The translations under genes were made by a program, and so were the position numbers. The notes below the pieces were generated by a model, which searched no databases, was not told where the DNA came from, and saw nothing but the letters and a program-made list of their open reading frames with translations. Positions 1-12,149 of a stretch of 64,000 nt of DNA are shown here, in pieces. Location of the stretch: NCBI GenBank assembly GCA_961205875.1, contig OY540814.1, positions 3,224,001 to 3,288,000 on the forward strand, given 5' to 3'. Positions within the stretch are counted from its first letter, which is position 1. Each line of letters starts with the position of its first letter. This stretch comes from Sialis fuliginosa (taxonomy: Eukaryota; Arthropoda; Insecta; Megaloptera; Sialidae).

Positions 1-430
1 TTCTATTTATTTTATTTGAGCAAAAACAAAAAAAAGTACGAAATGTTAACAAATTTCTAGAATAATTCTCCAAGTTTCATTAGACCAAAATAAATATTTT
101 TTGTATCTTGTACTTTTTTTCTAAAGTTTATGGTTTCTGAGTAAAAAATTCTTGAAAGTTCAAATTCTCGAATTATTTTGTTAGATATCTTGGAAATATT
201 CGTGTTTTTTGACGTAGAATAAGATTACTAAATAAAAATTAGAGGTTCCTATTTAAAAAAATGATGTTGACCTTCAAATAGCCTTGAAGGCCACGTTAAA
301 ATAGCAAATAAATATTACTATTCGATTACCCCCTCACAACCAAACATTTTTTGGTTGAAACATTTATTTCAAATATGCGATGGTTCTGAGATAATCAACT
401 GTAACACTTTAAATGCCATATAAATGAAAT
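1..430 (+). repeat. Degenerate interspersed repeat, family O
   Basis: Bases about 200-430 recur almost unchanged at 60335-60545, including the stretch 'atgatgttgaccttcaaat' and 'caaccaaacattttttggtt'. The first 190 bases resemble 18400-18500 ('agtaaaaaattctcgaaagt'). No open frame or terminal repeat was recognised, so the class is unknown. Boundaries are approximate. Confidence 0.7.
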
Positions 431-469
431 GTACTGTATAATAAAGTATAATGATCATGAAAAAATTCG

Positions 470-810
470 AACTCGAGATTTTAACGGAATTACACGTTTT
501 GAGGGTCCCTGAATCACGACCATTATCTCAATGACGTCTGTGTCTGTGAACGTTCTTCAGTCAAAACGGCAAGACTTGGAATTTTAAACTTAATGTTCTT
601 GTATACTGTAGATGTGCACCTCCTATTTTTGAAAATCATCACTAAATCGGAAACGGATGTTTACTGATGTCAATTTTTTAATTTTTCGAATTATTTTTAA
701 AACGATGGACAGTAGAAAAAAATTGTAGAAAATACTCTTACCTATAACTTATGTTCTGTTCATTTTTCGATTTTCTTTAATTTTTGAATTTTTCGAACTG
801 TTTTAAACGG
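470..810 (-). repeat. Degenerate interspersed repeat, family D (reverse copy)
   Basis: Its reverse complement resembles 2455-2810 and 29450-29880: a block with 'aaacatccgt', a 'cggttgaaagatcg'-like run, 'aaaaataggagg', then the family's closing part. The copies are strongly diverged. No coding remnant is visible. From 811 to 1418 the DNA is very AT-rich and I see nothing identifiable in it. Confidence 0.5.
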
Positions 811-1418
811 TATTAGAAAAAAAATATTTTTTATCTATTATACTTATATATTTTTTGTATCTTTTATGAATTGACCAAAAAATAATAATTGAATTTTTTA
901 TTTAAAAATAGTTTTAATGATATGAATAATCTAGGTATCTATGAAAATACAAGTATTTATTATTACAACTGTCAATTAAATAGACGTATAGAAATAATAA
1001 CATCTGAAACGTGTTAAACTGTTGAATTATCAAATATAATATATAATAAATAAATATAATATTATTAATTAATTAATATAAATGTAATATATAATAAATA
1101 GTATAATTAAAGCGTTTGAAATATATTTTAATAGAATTAAAATATGTAGATCTGAAACATTAACAAAAACAACATTTAATGTAATGTAGTTTATATTCAA
1201 TTTCTTAACAGAAAGTGTTAACTTATGTAATTTCTTCTATATCATGATGTATAAAAAAAAGTCTTGAGCCGATCAGGGTTGTTTATTATATATATAGATA
1301 ATTTTGATGCTGAAATAGTTTTTTTTTTTATTTATTATAAATACATATTATTTAGAATAAAACACAGATCGAATAATTTTATTGCTAAAAAAATCACATT
1401 TTCTAAAATATTCACTCA

Positions 1419-1665
1419 CTAGCTGTTACTCGCGCGACTTCGTTCGCGTGGTAATACATATATCTGTTTAGTTTCGCATTTACACGCTAGATGTCTACGC
1501 TAAAAAAGGTATAATCTATCGCGGGTACAAAGTAGCCTATTCTTTCCTCAGGATGCAAGCTATCTCTCTGCCAAATTTCATGAAGATCGGTTCAGCGGTT
1601 TAAATGTGAAAAGGTAACAAACAGACACACTTTTATATTCATAATATGTATTAGTATTGATATCG
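1419..1665 (+). mobile_element. Short retroposon (family N), near full length
   Basis: It starts with the head 'actagctgttactcgcgcga', continues through 'gggtacaaagtagcctat' and 'aggatgcaagctatctct' to the conserved block 'gaagatcggttcagcggttt', and ends in 'aacaaacagacacac' followed by an AT-rich tail with 'ttagtat'. The same modules recur at 22185-22350, 28250-28515, 33131-33660, 51271-51925 and 57473-57720. Tail modules like this are typical of SINE/RTE-type insect retroposons. No internal A/B box was confidently found, so SINE versus truncated LINE is open. Confidence 0.7.
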
Positions 1666-2454
1666 ATGCACTGAATTATGTTCATGTTAATGCACCTCAC
1701 AGATTCCACATTGACGTTCGATGCGCGTGTAGAAAAACAGATTTATCGAACATTGACTGAGAAAGCAGACCATGGCCTTGACGCCAAAAATAACAATTAT
1801 CATTGAATATCACGGCGCATGCGCATCGCGTATCTGATTCAATATGCAAAACATATGCGAATTAATAATTATATGCTAACCATCTTCACGGACGTTCAAT
1901 TTAGCAATCATTCATTCGGATTCTATCAACACTTTGACATTTTAAATTTACGATACTGTTGTAATAAACAAACTTGAATAATGCTAAAGCGACGGTTTAA
2001 AATTATAATTGTATGACTAGTTACTTTATTATGATAAAGTTGTCGACAGGTTAATAATTATATTAAAAATCAAATAATTTATAGTATCATGCAGATATTT
2101 TATGTAAAAAAACATTAAATTCATTTCAATATTTTACCATTCTTGGAAGTGAAATGTTTCTTTATATTTCAATTTTCAATCAATATATTTCAAAATATTT
2201 TATTGTTAGACGTACAACGTAGAGACGTGATCATAGTGACCTAAATTAATAAAATACTGAAACCGTAAATTATAGAATTATGTATTCCATGGCTTGGTAC
2301 TATGTTTTTATATTCCTAAATAACAATTGTATGCTGTGGCATCATTGAAACAAAACACAACTTTATAAAGATTTTTTTAGTCTTTTGATGTTAAATATTA
2401 GATTTTCATAAAATATTAATAGCCACGATGCTGCACAGAAAAATTATCTAACTA
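1666..2454. other. No gene recognised; one GCGCATGCGC palindrome
   Basis: This stretch is AT-rich without a supported gene. A locally GC-rich patch holds 'ggcgcatgcgca' at about 1814-1825, which fits the NRF-1/ewg-type binding consensus. A similar patch lies at about 42799-42812. Nothing else was identified. Confidence 0.35.
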
Positions 2455-2810
2455 CCCCGTCTCATTCATACCGACATTCATTTTTACATACATATATGTT
2501 AGAGATAATATTTTATACAACTTTTTTTTAAATTCACACCGTTTCAAAATAAATTAGAAAAATTCAAAAACTGAAAATAAAATTTTCCGTTTCCAGTTTT
2601 TCCCTTGAATAAAATTTTACCATTTTATGTATTGTCGTTTTTGAGTTAAATTGTCTAGGGATCGGTCGACATAACGAAAATAGTCTATGAATTCAGAAAA
2701 GATTAAAATTGATATTCCCATCAAAATCTCCAATTCGAAAAAAAGACTTAGTAATACTTACTTATACTATACATATGGCCGTATAAGAAAGTAATAAAAA
2801 AATCTTAAAT
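2455..2810 (+). repeat. Degenerate interspersed repeat, family D
   Basis: It matches 29450-29880 in the same orientation: a 'caccgtttcaaaataa' block, a 'tcgacataacgaaaatag' block, 'cccatcaaaatctcc', and a closing 'gtataagaaagtaa'. A partial reverse-oriented match lies near 15530-15650. The class is unknown. From 2811 to 3209 nothing further is recognised. Confidence 0.55.
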
Positions 2811-3209
2811 AACAGATCTATGACTTCCAAAGGCTAAACCGGAAAAACTTATATAAATAAAAGTTCACTGAAACAATATTGAAAAACTTACAAAATAAAA
2901 AAAAACTAACTTCCGAAACCACGTTTAGTATTGCAATATAATAAATCATTCTTGACAATTGATAATTCTATGAATACCAAACTATAGTAATATTAAAAAC
3001 TATAAACGGACAAAGCTATAATTTAACTTCTTGACATAATGCTAAAATAACAATAGGTGTAAATCTTATTGTTAAAAAAGCTTTAGATTAGAATCAGTTG
3101 ATCACTATATTATTTTATTTAATCCATATATTATATCATCTGACCGAAAAGTAATACATCTTCCGTCTTTTTTGCACTATTTAAACCCGGTTCCAATAAA
3201 AAATATATA

Positions 3210-3666
3210 AGGTACTTGTCTTGGATATGACCTCAGTAATGGACATTTAAAAAAATTAAATTAAATGTACTGAATTACTACCATTTATGAATATTAATCT
3301 ATATACATTTAACTGCCTTACAGCGTGATTTGATGACAATCTGTCAATAGGTGTCAAAATGGTGGACATTTAATCTAATTATTAGTATAATTTATTTTTT
3401 AATTATTATATTATCATAGCAAGTGTCCATCACTGCGTGCTCATTACTAGTTTTACTTTATCCATTACTTAGAAAAAACAAACAAAATAAAAAGGTATAA
3501 TTTAAAAAACAAACTTTATTTGCGAACTTTGGTAATTAAATTGATTAAATAAAGAGTTACTTGTTTTATTAGTAACATGAGTTCATGAGAATTACAAAAA
3601 GAAGCCCGTCAATCACAAAAACAGTAAACCTTACTCTTATAGCGGCCATAACTGGTGCCAGTACCT
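3210..3666 (+). mobile_element. MITE family A, copy 1 (internally deleted)
   Basis: It is flanked by TA on both sides (3208-3209 and 3667-3668). The left terminus is damaged ('aggtacttgtcttgg'). The right terminus 'actggtgccagtacct' is intact. The interior shows the family's blocks 'tttgatgacaatc', 'gtgtcaaaatggtgg' and 'tgagttcatgagaattac'. Full copies are about 550 bp, so this copy has lost about 90 bp. A TA duplication with short TIRs and no coding capacity fits a Tc1/mariner-type nonautonomous element. Confidence 0.85.
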
Positions 3667-3731
3667 TACCTATCTCTTTTCAGAATATAACAACTACTGT
3701 CTCTTTCTTCCCCCTCTATTTTTATTAAAAT

Positions 3732-3862
3732 CAGTGTCTGCCAAACTTTTTTACCTTACGACACACTAGGTAGGGAGGATTTATTTCGCGGCACACCAAT
3801 TAAAAATACCAACAAATTTTAAGAAACAAATAAAATCGCGGCACACAGTTTGGCAGTCACTG
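3732..3862. mobile_element. hAT-type MITE, 131 bp
   Basis: The terminal inverted repeats are CAGTGTCTGCCAAAC on the left and CAGTGACTGCCAAAC (reverse complement of the right end), 14 of 15 bases matching. The flanking 8-bp duplications are attaaaat and atttaaat, 7 of 8 matching. Inside, 'gcggcacac' occurs twice. CAG-starting TIRs and an 8-bp duplication are hallmarks of hAT. No ORF is present. From 3871 to 4806 only AT-rich DNA with unsupported short frames is seen. Confidence 0.85.
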
Positions 3863-4806
3863 ATTTAAATCAACAACATTGTTAATTTAGATCGAAATTT
3901 GAGTTAAATAAAAATTGTTAAATAAGTGATAACCGGGGCACGCCACTGCATTCTATATTTATACAAAATGTGCAATAAACTGTTATCAATTCTGAATGCA
4001 GTTATTATTGAGAAAGATCATGAAAATGGCGCGCAGAAAAACAAACGCAAGTGCATCTGTACAATGATAACACTTTTTTTTTATTAATAATCTAAACAAG
4101 TATGCGTGCGATAGAGATGACAGATAGTAATTAATATTTGATTGTATCGTTTTGTCTACCTTTGGCACTCGTCAAGTGACAATGTTACTTATTGTCGCGA
4201 AATGAGTTGTTACATTTATAGGTGCTGATAGGCAACATATGGATGGTGTTGTTTGTGCGAAACTAGGTCGTTAGTTTGCAATATGATTGTTTGTTGAAGT
4301 AGCCAATATAGTAGAGGGAAATTAGCATTTTGAAGTGATGCATTCGGGAAGTTGGATTTTTTTTGGATGTTCTCTTTATATGTTCGAAGATTAGTTGAAA
4401 ATCAAAAATTTGGGAAAATCGGCCATGTGCGTCCCGAGAAAATTGTATAATTGTGCATTTTTGATACATTTCGAGTGTTTTCGAAATATCACCAGTTCTA
4501 TAGGTCGTAGGAAAATAAAAAAAAATAATAAAATACTTATAAGTTAATAAACTATAGAACTGCATTACTTTTCAAACGCATTCTAACCTCAAAAATAAAA
4601 AAAAATGTAGAAAAACTTTTTTTATCACTAATAATGTACGTAATTAACGTAAAAATGAAAGGATTTTTACGAAAAAAATAGGAAATAGGTATTTTTATGT
4701 TACAAATACGTGATAAAATTTTCAAAAATAAACTTTGATTTTTACACCCACAATCAGCCATGTTTAAAAAAATGAAAAAGCTCGCCATTTAATGAGAAAA
4801 CGTCGT

Positions 4807-4906
4807 AGGGTAAAAAAAATTTTTTAATTGTAGACTTTTTTATGTACTTTCTTGTGAACATATGCCAAAATCTGTTAAATAAGTTAAATCATTGCCGAGC
4901 CGGATC
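4807..4906 (-). repeat. Retroposon (family F) segment left of the foldback element
   Basis: These 100 bases end in AGCCGGATC, the 9-bp target duplicated by the foldback insertion. The DNA right of the insertion (10717-11106) is a retroposon end on the minus strand, and this stretch reads as its continuation once the insertion is removed. The join is inference. The duplicated site is directly visible. Confidence 0.5.
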
Positions 4907-5038
4907 ATGACACTGAAGCTAGCGGCCGGAGCTAGCGGCCAGACATCAATAGTCACTATCTAGAATTAAACGGTTAAAACAATTGTAATAATCATTACAC
5001 CCGCTTTATTTGGGTATCAAATTGTAGATATTTACAGT

Positions 5039-8000
5039 TATGATAACATACAAACGAAATAAAAATTCCAAAAAAATACTACCGCCTGTAATACCAATTT
5101 AATTGTCAAATATGTTAGATTTGATGTATAAATTTATAAAAAAGTCTTAAAATTCTCTGACCTGATATCTGACATGGCTTAAATAATTGTAAATCATGTG
5201 AAAAATAATTTTATCAAGACAAAAAAATTCTAAAAAAATGCCTCTGGATTTCACAATAAGAAATGTTCTCGCCGCGCGTCGCGCACCATTAAAAATCGCT
5301 CAGTAAATTGTAAAAATGTTTGTCCCCACTTTATACTGGTATTAAACTGTAGGTATTTACAATTGTAATAACATACAAAAGAAATAAAAATTCCAAAAAA
5401 ATGCCACCGCCCGTAATACCCATTAATTGTCAAATATGTCAGATTTGATCTTTAAATCGATTTAAAAAGTCTTAAAATTCTCTGACCTGATATCTGACAT
5501 GGCATGAAAAATTGTAAATCATGTGGAAAATAATTTAATCAAGACAAAAAAATTCTAAAAAAATGCCTCTGGATTCCACACTTAAAACATGGTTTCGCCG
5601 CCCGTCACACGCCATTAAAAACCGCTCAGTAAATTGCAAAAATGTTTGTCCCCACTTTATATGGGTATCAAACTGTAGGTATTTACAATTGTAATAACAT
5701 ACAAAAGAAATAAAAATTCCAAAAAAATGCCACCGCCTGTAATATCAATTAATTGTCAAATATGTTAGATTTGATGTTTAAATCGATTTAAAAAGTCTTA
5801 AAATTCTCTGACCTGATATCTGACATGGCTTAAATAATTGTAAATCATATGGAAAATAATTTTATCAAGACAAAAAAATTCTAAAAAAATGCCTCTGGTT
5901 TCCACACTTAGAAAATGGTCTTGCCGCCCGTCACGCGCCACTAAAAATCGCTCAGTAAATTGTAAAAATGTTTGTCCCCACTTTATATGTGTATCAAACT
6001 GTAGGTATTTACAATTGTAATAACATACAAAAGAAATAAAAATTCCAAAAAAATGCCACCGCCTGTAATATCAATTAATTGTCAAATATGTCAGATTTGA
6101 TTTTTAAATCGATTTAAAAAGTCTTAAAATTCTCTGACCTGATATCTGACATGGCTTAAATAATTGTAAATCATGTGGAAAATAATTTTATCAAGACAAA
6201 AAAATTCTAAAAAAATGCCTCTGGTTTCCACACTTAGAAAATGGTCTCGCCGCCCGTCACGCGCCATTAAAAACCGCTCAGTAAATTGTAAAAATGTTTG
6301 TCCCCACTTTATATGGGTATCAAACTGTAGGTATTTACAATTGTAATAACATACAAAAGAAATAAAAATTCCAAAAAAATGCCACCGCCCGTAATACCAA
6401 TTAATTGTCAAATATGTCAGATTTGATCTTTAAATCGATTTAAAAAGTCTTAAAATTCTCTGACCTGATATCTGACATGGCTTAAATAATTGTAAATCAT
6501 ATGGAAAATAATTTTATCAAGACAAAAAAATTCTAAAAAAATGCCTCTGGTTTCCACACTTAGAAAATGGTCTTGCCGCCCGTCACGCGCCATTAAATAC
6601 CGCTCAGTAAATTGTAAAAATGTTTGTCCCCACTTTATTTGGGTATCAAACTGTAGGTATTTACAATTGTTATAACATACAAAAGAAATAAAAATTCCAA
6701 AAAAATGCCACCGCCCGTAATACCAATTAATTGTCAAATATGTCAGATTTGATCTTTAAATCGATTTAAAAAGTCTTAAAATTCTCTGACCTGATATCTG
6801 ACATGGCTTAAATAATTGTAAATCATGTGGAAAATAATTTTATCAAGACAAAAAAATTCTAAAAAAATGCCTCTGGTTTCCACACTTAGAAAATGGTCTT
6901 GCCGCCCGTCACGCGCCATTAAAAACCGCTCAGTAAATTGTAAAAATGTTTGTCCCCACTTTATTTGGGTATCAAACTGTAGGTATTTACAATTGTTATA
7001 ACATACAAAAGAAATAAAAATTCCAAAAAAATGCCACCGCCCGTAATACCAATTAATTGTCAAATATGTTAGATTTGATGTTAAAATCGATTTAAAAAGT
7101 CTTAAAATTCTTTGACCTGATATCTGACATGGTTTAAATAATTGTAAATCATATGGAAAATAATTTTATCAAGACAAAAAAATTCTAAAAAAATGCCTCT
7201 GGATTCCACACTTAGAAAATGGTCTCGCCGCTCGTCGCGCGCCACTAAAAATCACTCAGTAAATTGTAAAAATGTTTGTCCCCACTTTATATGGGTATCA
7301 AACTGTAGATATTTACAATTGTAATAACATACAAAAGAAATAAAAATTCCAAAAAAATGCCACCGCCCGTAATACCAATTAATTGTCAAATATGTCAGAT
7401 TTGATCTTTAAATCGATTTAAAAAGTCTTAAAATTCTCTGACCTGATATCTGACATGGCTTAGATAATTGTAAATCATGTGAAAAATAATTTTATCAAGA
7501 CAAAAAAATTCTTAAAAAATGCCTCTGGATTTCACAATAAGAAATGTTCTCGCCGCGCGTCGCGCACCATTAAAAATCGCTCAGTAAATTGTAAAAATGT
7601 TTGTCCCCACTTTATACTGGTATTAAACTGTAGGTATTTACAATTGTTATAACATACAAAAGAAATAAAAATTCCAAAAAAATGCCACCGCCCGTAATAC
7701 CAATTAATTGTCAAATATGTTAGATTTGATGTTTAAATCGATTTAAAAAGTCTTAAAATTCTCTGACCTGATATCTGACATGGCTTAAATAATTGTAAAT
7801 CATGTGGAAAATAATTTTATCAAGACAAAAAAATTCTAAAAAAATGCCTCTGGTTTCCACACTTAGAAAATGGTCTCGCCGCCCGTCACGCGCCATTAAA
7901 AACCGCTCAGTAAATTGTAAAAATGTTTGTCCCCACTTTATATGGGTATCAAACTGTAGGTATTTACAATTGTAATAACATACAAAAGAAATAAAAATTC

Positions 8001-9478
8001 CAAAAAAATGCCACCGCCTGTTATATCAATTAATTGTCAAATATGTCAGATTTGATTTTTAAATCGATTTAAAAAGTCTTAAAATTCTCTGACCTGATAT
8101 CTGACATGGCTTAAATAATTGTAAATCATATGGAAAATAATTTTATCAAGACAAAAAAATTCTAAAAAAATGCCTCTGGTTTCCACACTTAGAAAATGGT
8201 CTTGCCGCCCGTCACGCGCCATTAAAAACCGCTCAGTAAATTGTAAAAATGTTTGTCCCCACTTTATTTGGGTATCAAACTGTAGGTATTTACAATTGTT
8301 ATAACATACAAAAGAAATAAAAATTCCAAAAAAATGCCACCGCCCGTAATACCAATTAATTGTCAAATATGTTAGATTTGATGTTAAAATCGATTTAAAA
8401 AGTCTTAAAATTCTTTGACCTGATATCTGACATGGTTTAAATAATTGTAAATCATATGGAAAATAATTTTATCAAGACAAAAAAATTCTAAAAAAATGCC
8501 TCTGGATTCCACACTTAGAAAATGGTCTCGCCGCTCGTCGCGCGCCACTAAAAATCGCTCAGTAAATTGTAAAAATGTTTGTCCCCACTTTATATGGGTA
8601 TCAAACTGTAGGTATTTACAATTGTAATAACATACAAAAGAAATAAAAATTCCAAAAAAATGCCACCGCCCGTAATACCAATTAATTGTCAAATATGTCA
8701 GATTTGATCTTTAAATCGATTTCAAAAGTCTTAAAATTCTCTGACCTGATATCTGACATGGCTTAAATAATTGTAAATCATGTGGAAAATAATTTTATCA
8801 AGACAAAAAAATTCTAAAAAAATGCCTCTGGTTTCCACACTTAGAAAATGGTCTCGCCGCTCGTCGCGCGCCATTAAAAACCGCTCAGTAAATTGTAAAA
8901 ATGTTTGTCCCCACTTTATTTGGGTATCAAACTGTAGGTATTTACAATTGTTATAACAAACAAAAGAAATAAAAATTCCAAAAATATGCCACCGCCCGTA
9001 ATACCAATTAATTGTCAAATATGTTAGATTTGATGTTAAAATCGATTTAAAAAGTCTTAAAATTCTTTGACCTGATATCTGACATGGTTTAAATAATTGT
9101 AAATCATATGGAAAATAATTTTATCAAGACAAAAAAATTCTAAAAAAATGCCTCTGGATTCCACACTTAGAAAATGGTCTCGCCGCTCGTCGCGCGCCAC
9201 TAAAAATCGCTCAGTAAATTGTAAAAATGTTTGTCCCCACTTTATATGGGTATCAAACTGTAGGTATTTACAATTGTAATAACATACAAAAGAAATAAAA
9301 ATTCCAAAAAAATGCCACCGCCCGTAATACTAATTAATTGTCAAATATGTTAGATTTGATCTTAAAATCGATTTAAAAAGTCTTAAAATTCTCTGACCTG
9401 ATATCTGACATGGCTTAAATAATTGTAAATCATGTGGAAAATAATTTTATCAAGAAAAAATATTCTATAAAAATGCCT
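5039..9478 (-). repeat. Left-arm tandem array, ~326-bp units (14 copies)
   Basis: The marker 'cctgatatctgacat' recurs at 5161, 5486, 5812, 6138, 6464, 6790, 7116, 7442, 7767, 8093, 8419, 8745, 9071 and 9397. Spacings are 326 except two of 325 (5161 to 5486 and 7442 to 7767). Each unit carries a GC-rich patch ('gccgcccgtcacgcgcca' or variants), 'gtttgtccccactttat' and 'aaaatgccaccgcccgtaat'. Units are highly alike, pointing to recent amplification or homogenisation. A reverse-strand frame of 60-95 codons recurs in many units only because the DNA recurs. Confidence 0.95.
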
Positions 9479-10640
9479 GGATTTTTTAAATCGATTTAAA
9501 GATCAAATTTTATTTTATATTTTATATTTGACAACTAATTGGTATTACAGGCGGTGGCATTTTTTTTTAATTTTTATTTCTTTTGTATGTTATTACAATT
9601 GTAAATACCTATAGTTTGATACCAGTATAAAGTGGGGACAAACATTTTTACAATTTACTGAGCGATTTTTAATGGCGCGCGTCGCGCGGCGAGACCATTT
9701 TCTAAGTGTGGAATCCAGAGGCATTTTTTTAGAATTTTTTTGTCTTGATTAAATTATTTTCAACATGATTTACAATTTTTCATGCTATGTCAGATATCAG
9801 GTCAGAGAATTTTAAGACTTTTTAAATCGATTTAAAGATCAAATCTGACATATTTGACAATTAATGGGTATTACAGGCGGTGGCATTTTTTTGGAATTTT
9901 TATTTCTTTTGTATGTTATAACAATTGTAAATACCTACAGTTTGATACCCATATAAAGTAAGGACAAACATTTTTACAATTTACTGAGCGATTTTTAGTG
10001 GCGCGCGACGAGCGGCGAGACCATTTTCTAAGTGTGGAATCCAGAGGCATTTTTTTAGAATTTTTTTGTCTTGATAAAATTATTTTCCACATGATTTACA
10101 ATTATTTAAACCATTTCAGATATCAGGTCAAAGAATTTTAAGACTTTTTAAATCGATTTAAACATCAAATCTAACATATTTGACAATTAATTGGTATTAC
10201 GGGCGGTGGCATTTTTTTGGAATTTTTATTTCTTTTGTATGTTATTACAATTGTAAATACCTACAGTTTAATACCAGTATAAAGTGGGGACAAACATTTT
10301 TACAATTTACTGAGCGATTTTTAATGGTGCGCGACGCGCGGCGAGAACATTTCTTATTGTGAAATCCAGAGGCATTTTTTTAGAATTTTTTTGTCTTGAT
10401 AAAATTATTTTTCACATGATTTACAATTATTTAAGCCATGTCAGATATCAGGTCAGAGAATTTTACGACTTTTTTAATCAATTTATACATCAAATCTAAC
10501 ATATTTGACAATTAAATTGGTATTACAGGCGGTAGTATTTTTTTGGAATTTTTATTTCGTTTGTATGTTATCATAACTGTAAATATCTACAATTTGATAC
10601 CCAAATAAAGCGGGTGTAATGATTTTTACAATTGTTTTAA
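9479..10640 (+). repeat. Right-arm tandem array, inverted, 3 units
   Basis: These are the same 326-bp units in opposite orientation, with the marker's complement at 9791, 10117 and 10442 (spacings 326 and 325). The innermost unit is degenerate ('ttttattttatattttatat'). The outermost is the 325-bp variant also found outermost in the left arm. The arm abuts the left arm directly, so the whole element can fold into a hairpin over about 1.2 kb. Confidence 0.93.
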
Positions 10641-10716
10641 CCGTTTAATTCTAGATAGTGACTATTGATGTCTGGCCGCTAGCTCCGGCCGCTAGCTTCA
10701 GTGTCATAGCCGGATC

Positions 10717-11106
10717 CCCTGGACCTAGAAACGTGAAATTTCAGGAGTGTCTTCCTTTTATGACGTAAGCACCCACTAAGAAAGGCTTTTTTCGAAATTC
10801 AACCCCAACGGGGGTAAAAGGGGTGTAAAAGTTTGTATGGTAAAAAAATGTTTTTTTTATTTCATCTCCTGTCACGTATGGCGGGTTGCAATTAGTTTTA
10901 TTCGATCCGGCAGGCAAAATATTACGGTGGCGGAGGTATAAGGGGGTAAAACCGAGGAACCGAGATATTTACGATTTCGGATAATGAAGCAAAAAAAAAA
11001 TTATTTAATATTTCATCCCCTGTCATATATGGAGGGTTGTAATTAGTTTCATACGATCCGGTGGGAGTTTAGAAATCCACGGGAGCGAAGCCGCAGGTAT
11101 CAGCTA
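10717..11106 (-). mobile_element. Retroposon end (family F) interrupted by the foldback element
   Basis: Read on the minus strand it begins 'actagctgatacctgcggct' and runs through 'ttttacccccgttggggttg' to 'ccaggggatccggct', where the foldback element is inserted. The 'gggggtaaaaggggtg' motif recurs at about 55825-55845 and, inverted, near 54500-54530. Heads of this type mark insect SINE or LINE-end repeats. No coding frame was recognised. Confidence 0.6.
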
Positions 11107-11168
11107 GTTTTTAATAAAATAGACCGTAATTATGTACTAAACCTGGATTATGTACATTTACCTTATTC
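11107..11168. repeat. Partial right end of long-TIR MITE family L
   Basis: It reads 'taataaaatagaccgtaatt', then 'atgtac' repeated, ending 'gtacatttacctta', matching the right terminus of the complete copy at 33262-33482. The left half is missing. From 11169 to 12149 the DNA is extremely AT-rich and I see nothing identifiable. Confidence 0.7.
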
Positions 11169-12149
11169 TACTTTAAAACTACGATTCTGTATATTCAATA
11201 TATGGCATAGATAATCATTTGACATAATAATGCAAACCCGATTATTTTCTATTGATTTTTTTTATACAGCATTGACCCATTAATTAATGTTGCTGAAAGA
11301 CAACAAGAAACTGCATAAAAATATACCTAATTAAAAAAAATAGAACACAATGGCCAATATTAATACGGCAGCTACTGTTCATAAGCAAATGTATTTTTTA
11401 TTTCCACAAAACAATGCTTTTGTGCGTTATCTATAATTATCAAGTGCAATGTTAGTATTGCTAATGAAACATTGAAATCTGATGCATAACATATTGAACA
11501 TTTACAAATAGAACAGTCGAATTGAATAAAATAATGACGTTAATATATTGGTTCTTTCGAAAAAAAAACTATTGTTACTAATATTAAAAATAATTATATA
11601 TTATTTTTAATTAATAAATTCATTTAAATGTTATTTATTTTCGTTTGAATTGGAGATAATTATCCGTGCTAACAAAAATAAAAATAATTTATTTTTATAA
11701 AAATGTATTAAAGAAAATCAATTATATGTATAAAAAAGTAATTTTATTTTAATGAATTACGAATTAAATACAATTAATGATTTCGTCATGAATATAATAA
11801 AATGTTTTGTTTATCTTAAAAACAATCTATCGTTTTAATTTTAATATTCAATAAAATATTTATTTTTTTCAAAAACTCACATTAGGTATACGTATACCGA
11901 TATAATATTAATAAAATATAATAAAAAAAACAGATTAATTTTCTTGAAAAAGTGTTTTCTATTATCTGTTTCATGTGGTTACTTTTTTGGTTTCTGTTTT
12001 CCCATTATTTTCTCTTTAAAGTATTGTATGACATATTTAGGTATGTGATTTAAACGTTCTAAAAATAAGCAAAACAAGCCAGAAAAGATATGTTTTACAT
12101 TATTATAAATTTATTACCACTGCTCTAATGTCTAGACCGATTTGATACC

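Larger units (their letters stand above)
4907..10707. mobile_element. Foldback-type transposable element, 5.8 kb
   Basis: A 5801-bp element bounded by a perfect 9-bp duplication AGCCGGATC (4898-4906 and 10708-10716). Its ends are inverted: ATGACACTGAAGC on the left, mirrored as GCTTCAGTGTCAT on the right. About 130 bp of unique terminal sequence at each end carries a doubled 'gctagcggccgga'-like 13-mer. The rest of each arm is a tandem array of ~326-bp units. The left arm runs to about 9478 (14 units), and the right arm (about 1.23 kb, 3 units) follows with essentially no unique core. No transposase frame is visible. A 9-bp duplication with long repetitive arms fits the FB/MULE type. P-superfamily foldbacks such as Galileo have similar arms but normally a 7-bp duplication. 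Confidence 0.92.

Noticed and set aside
6124-9018. Series of near-identical 95-residue reverse-strand frames
   Set aside because: They repeat with the 326-bp satellite unit. The unit length is not a multiple of three, mutations are not codon-biased by eye, and there is no promoter or domain. Repetition of DNA explains them.
5039-9478. Array as a CRISPR-like or centromeric satellite
   Set aside because: There are no spacers, the units are contiguous and AT-rich, and the array is bounded by transposon ends with a target duplication, so it belongs to the foldback element.
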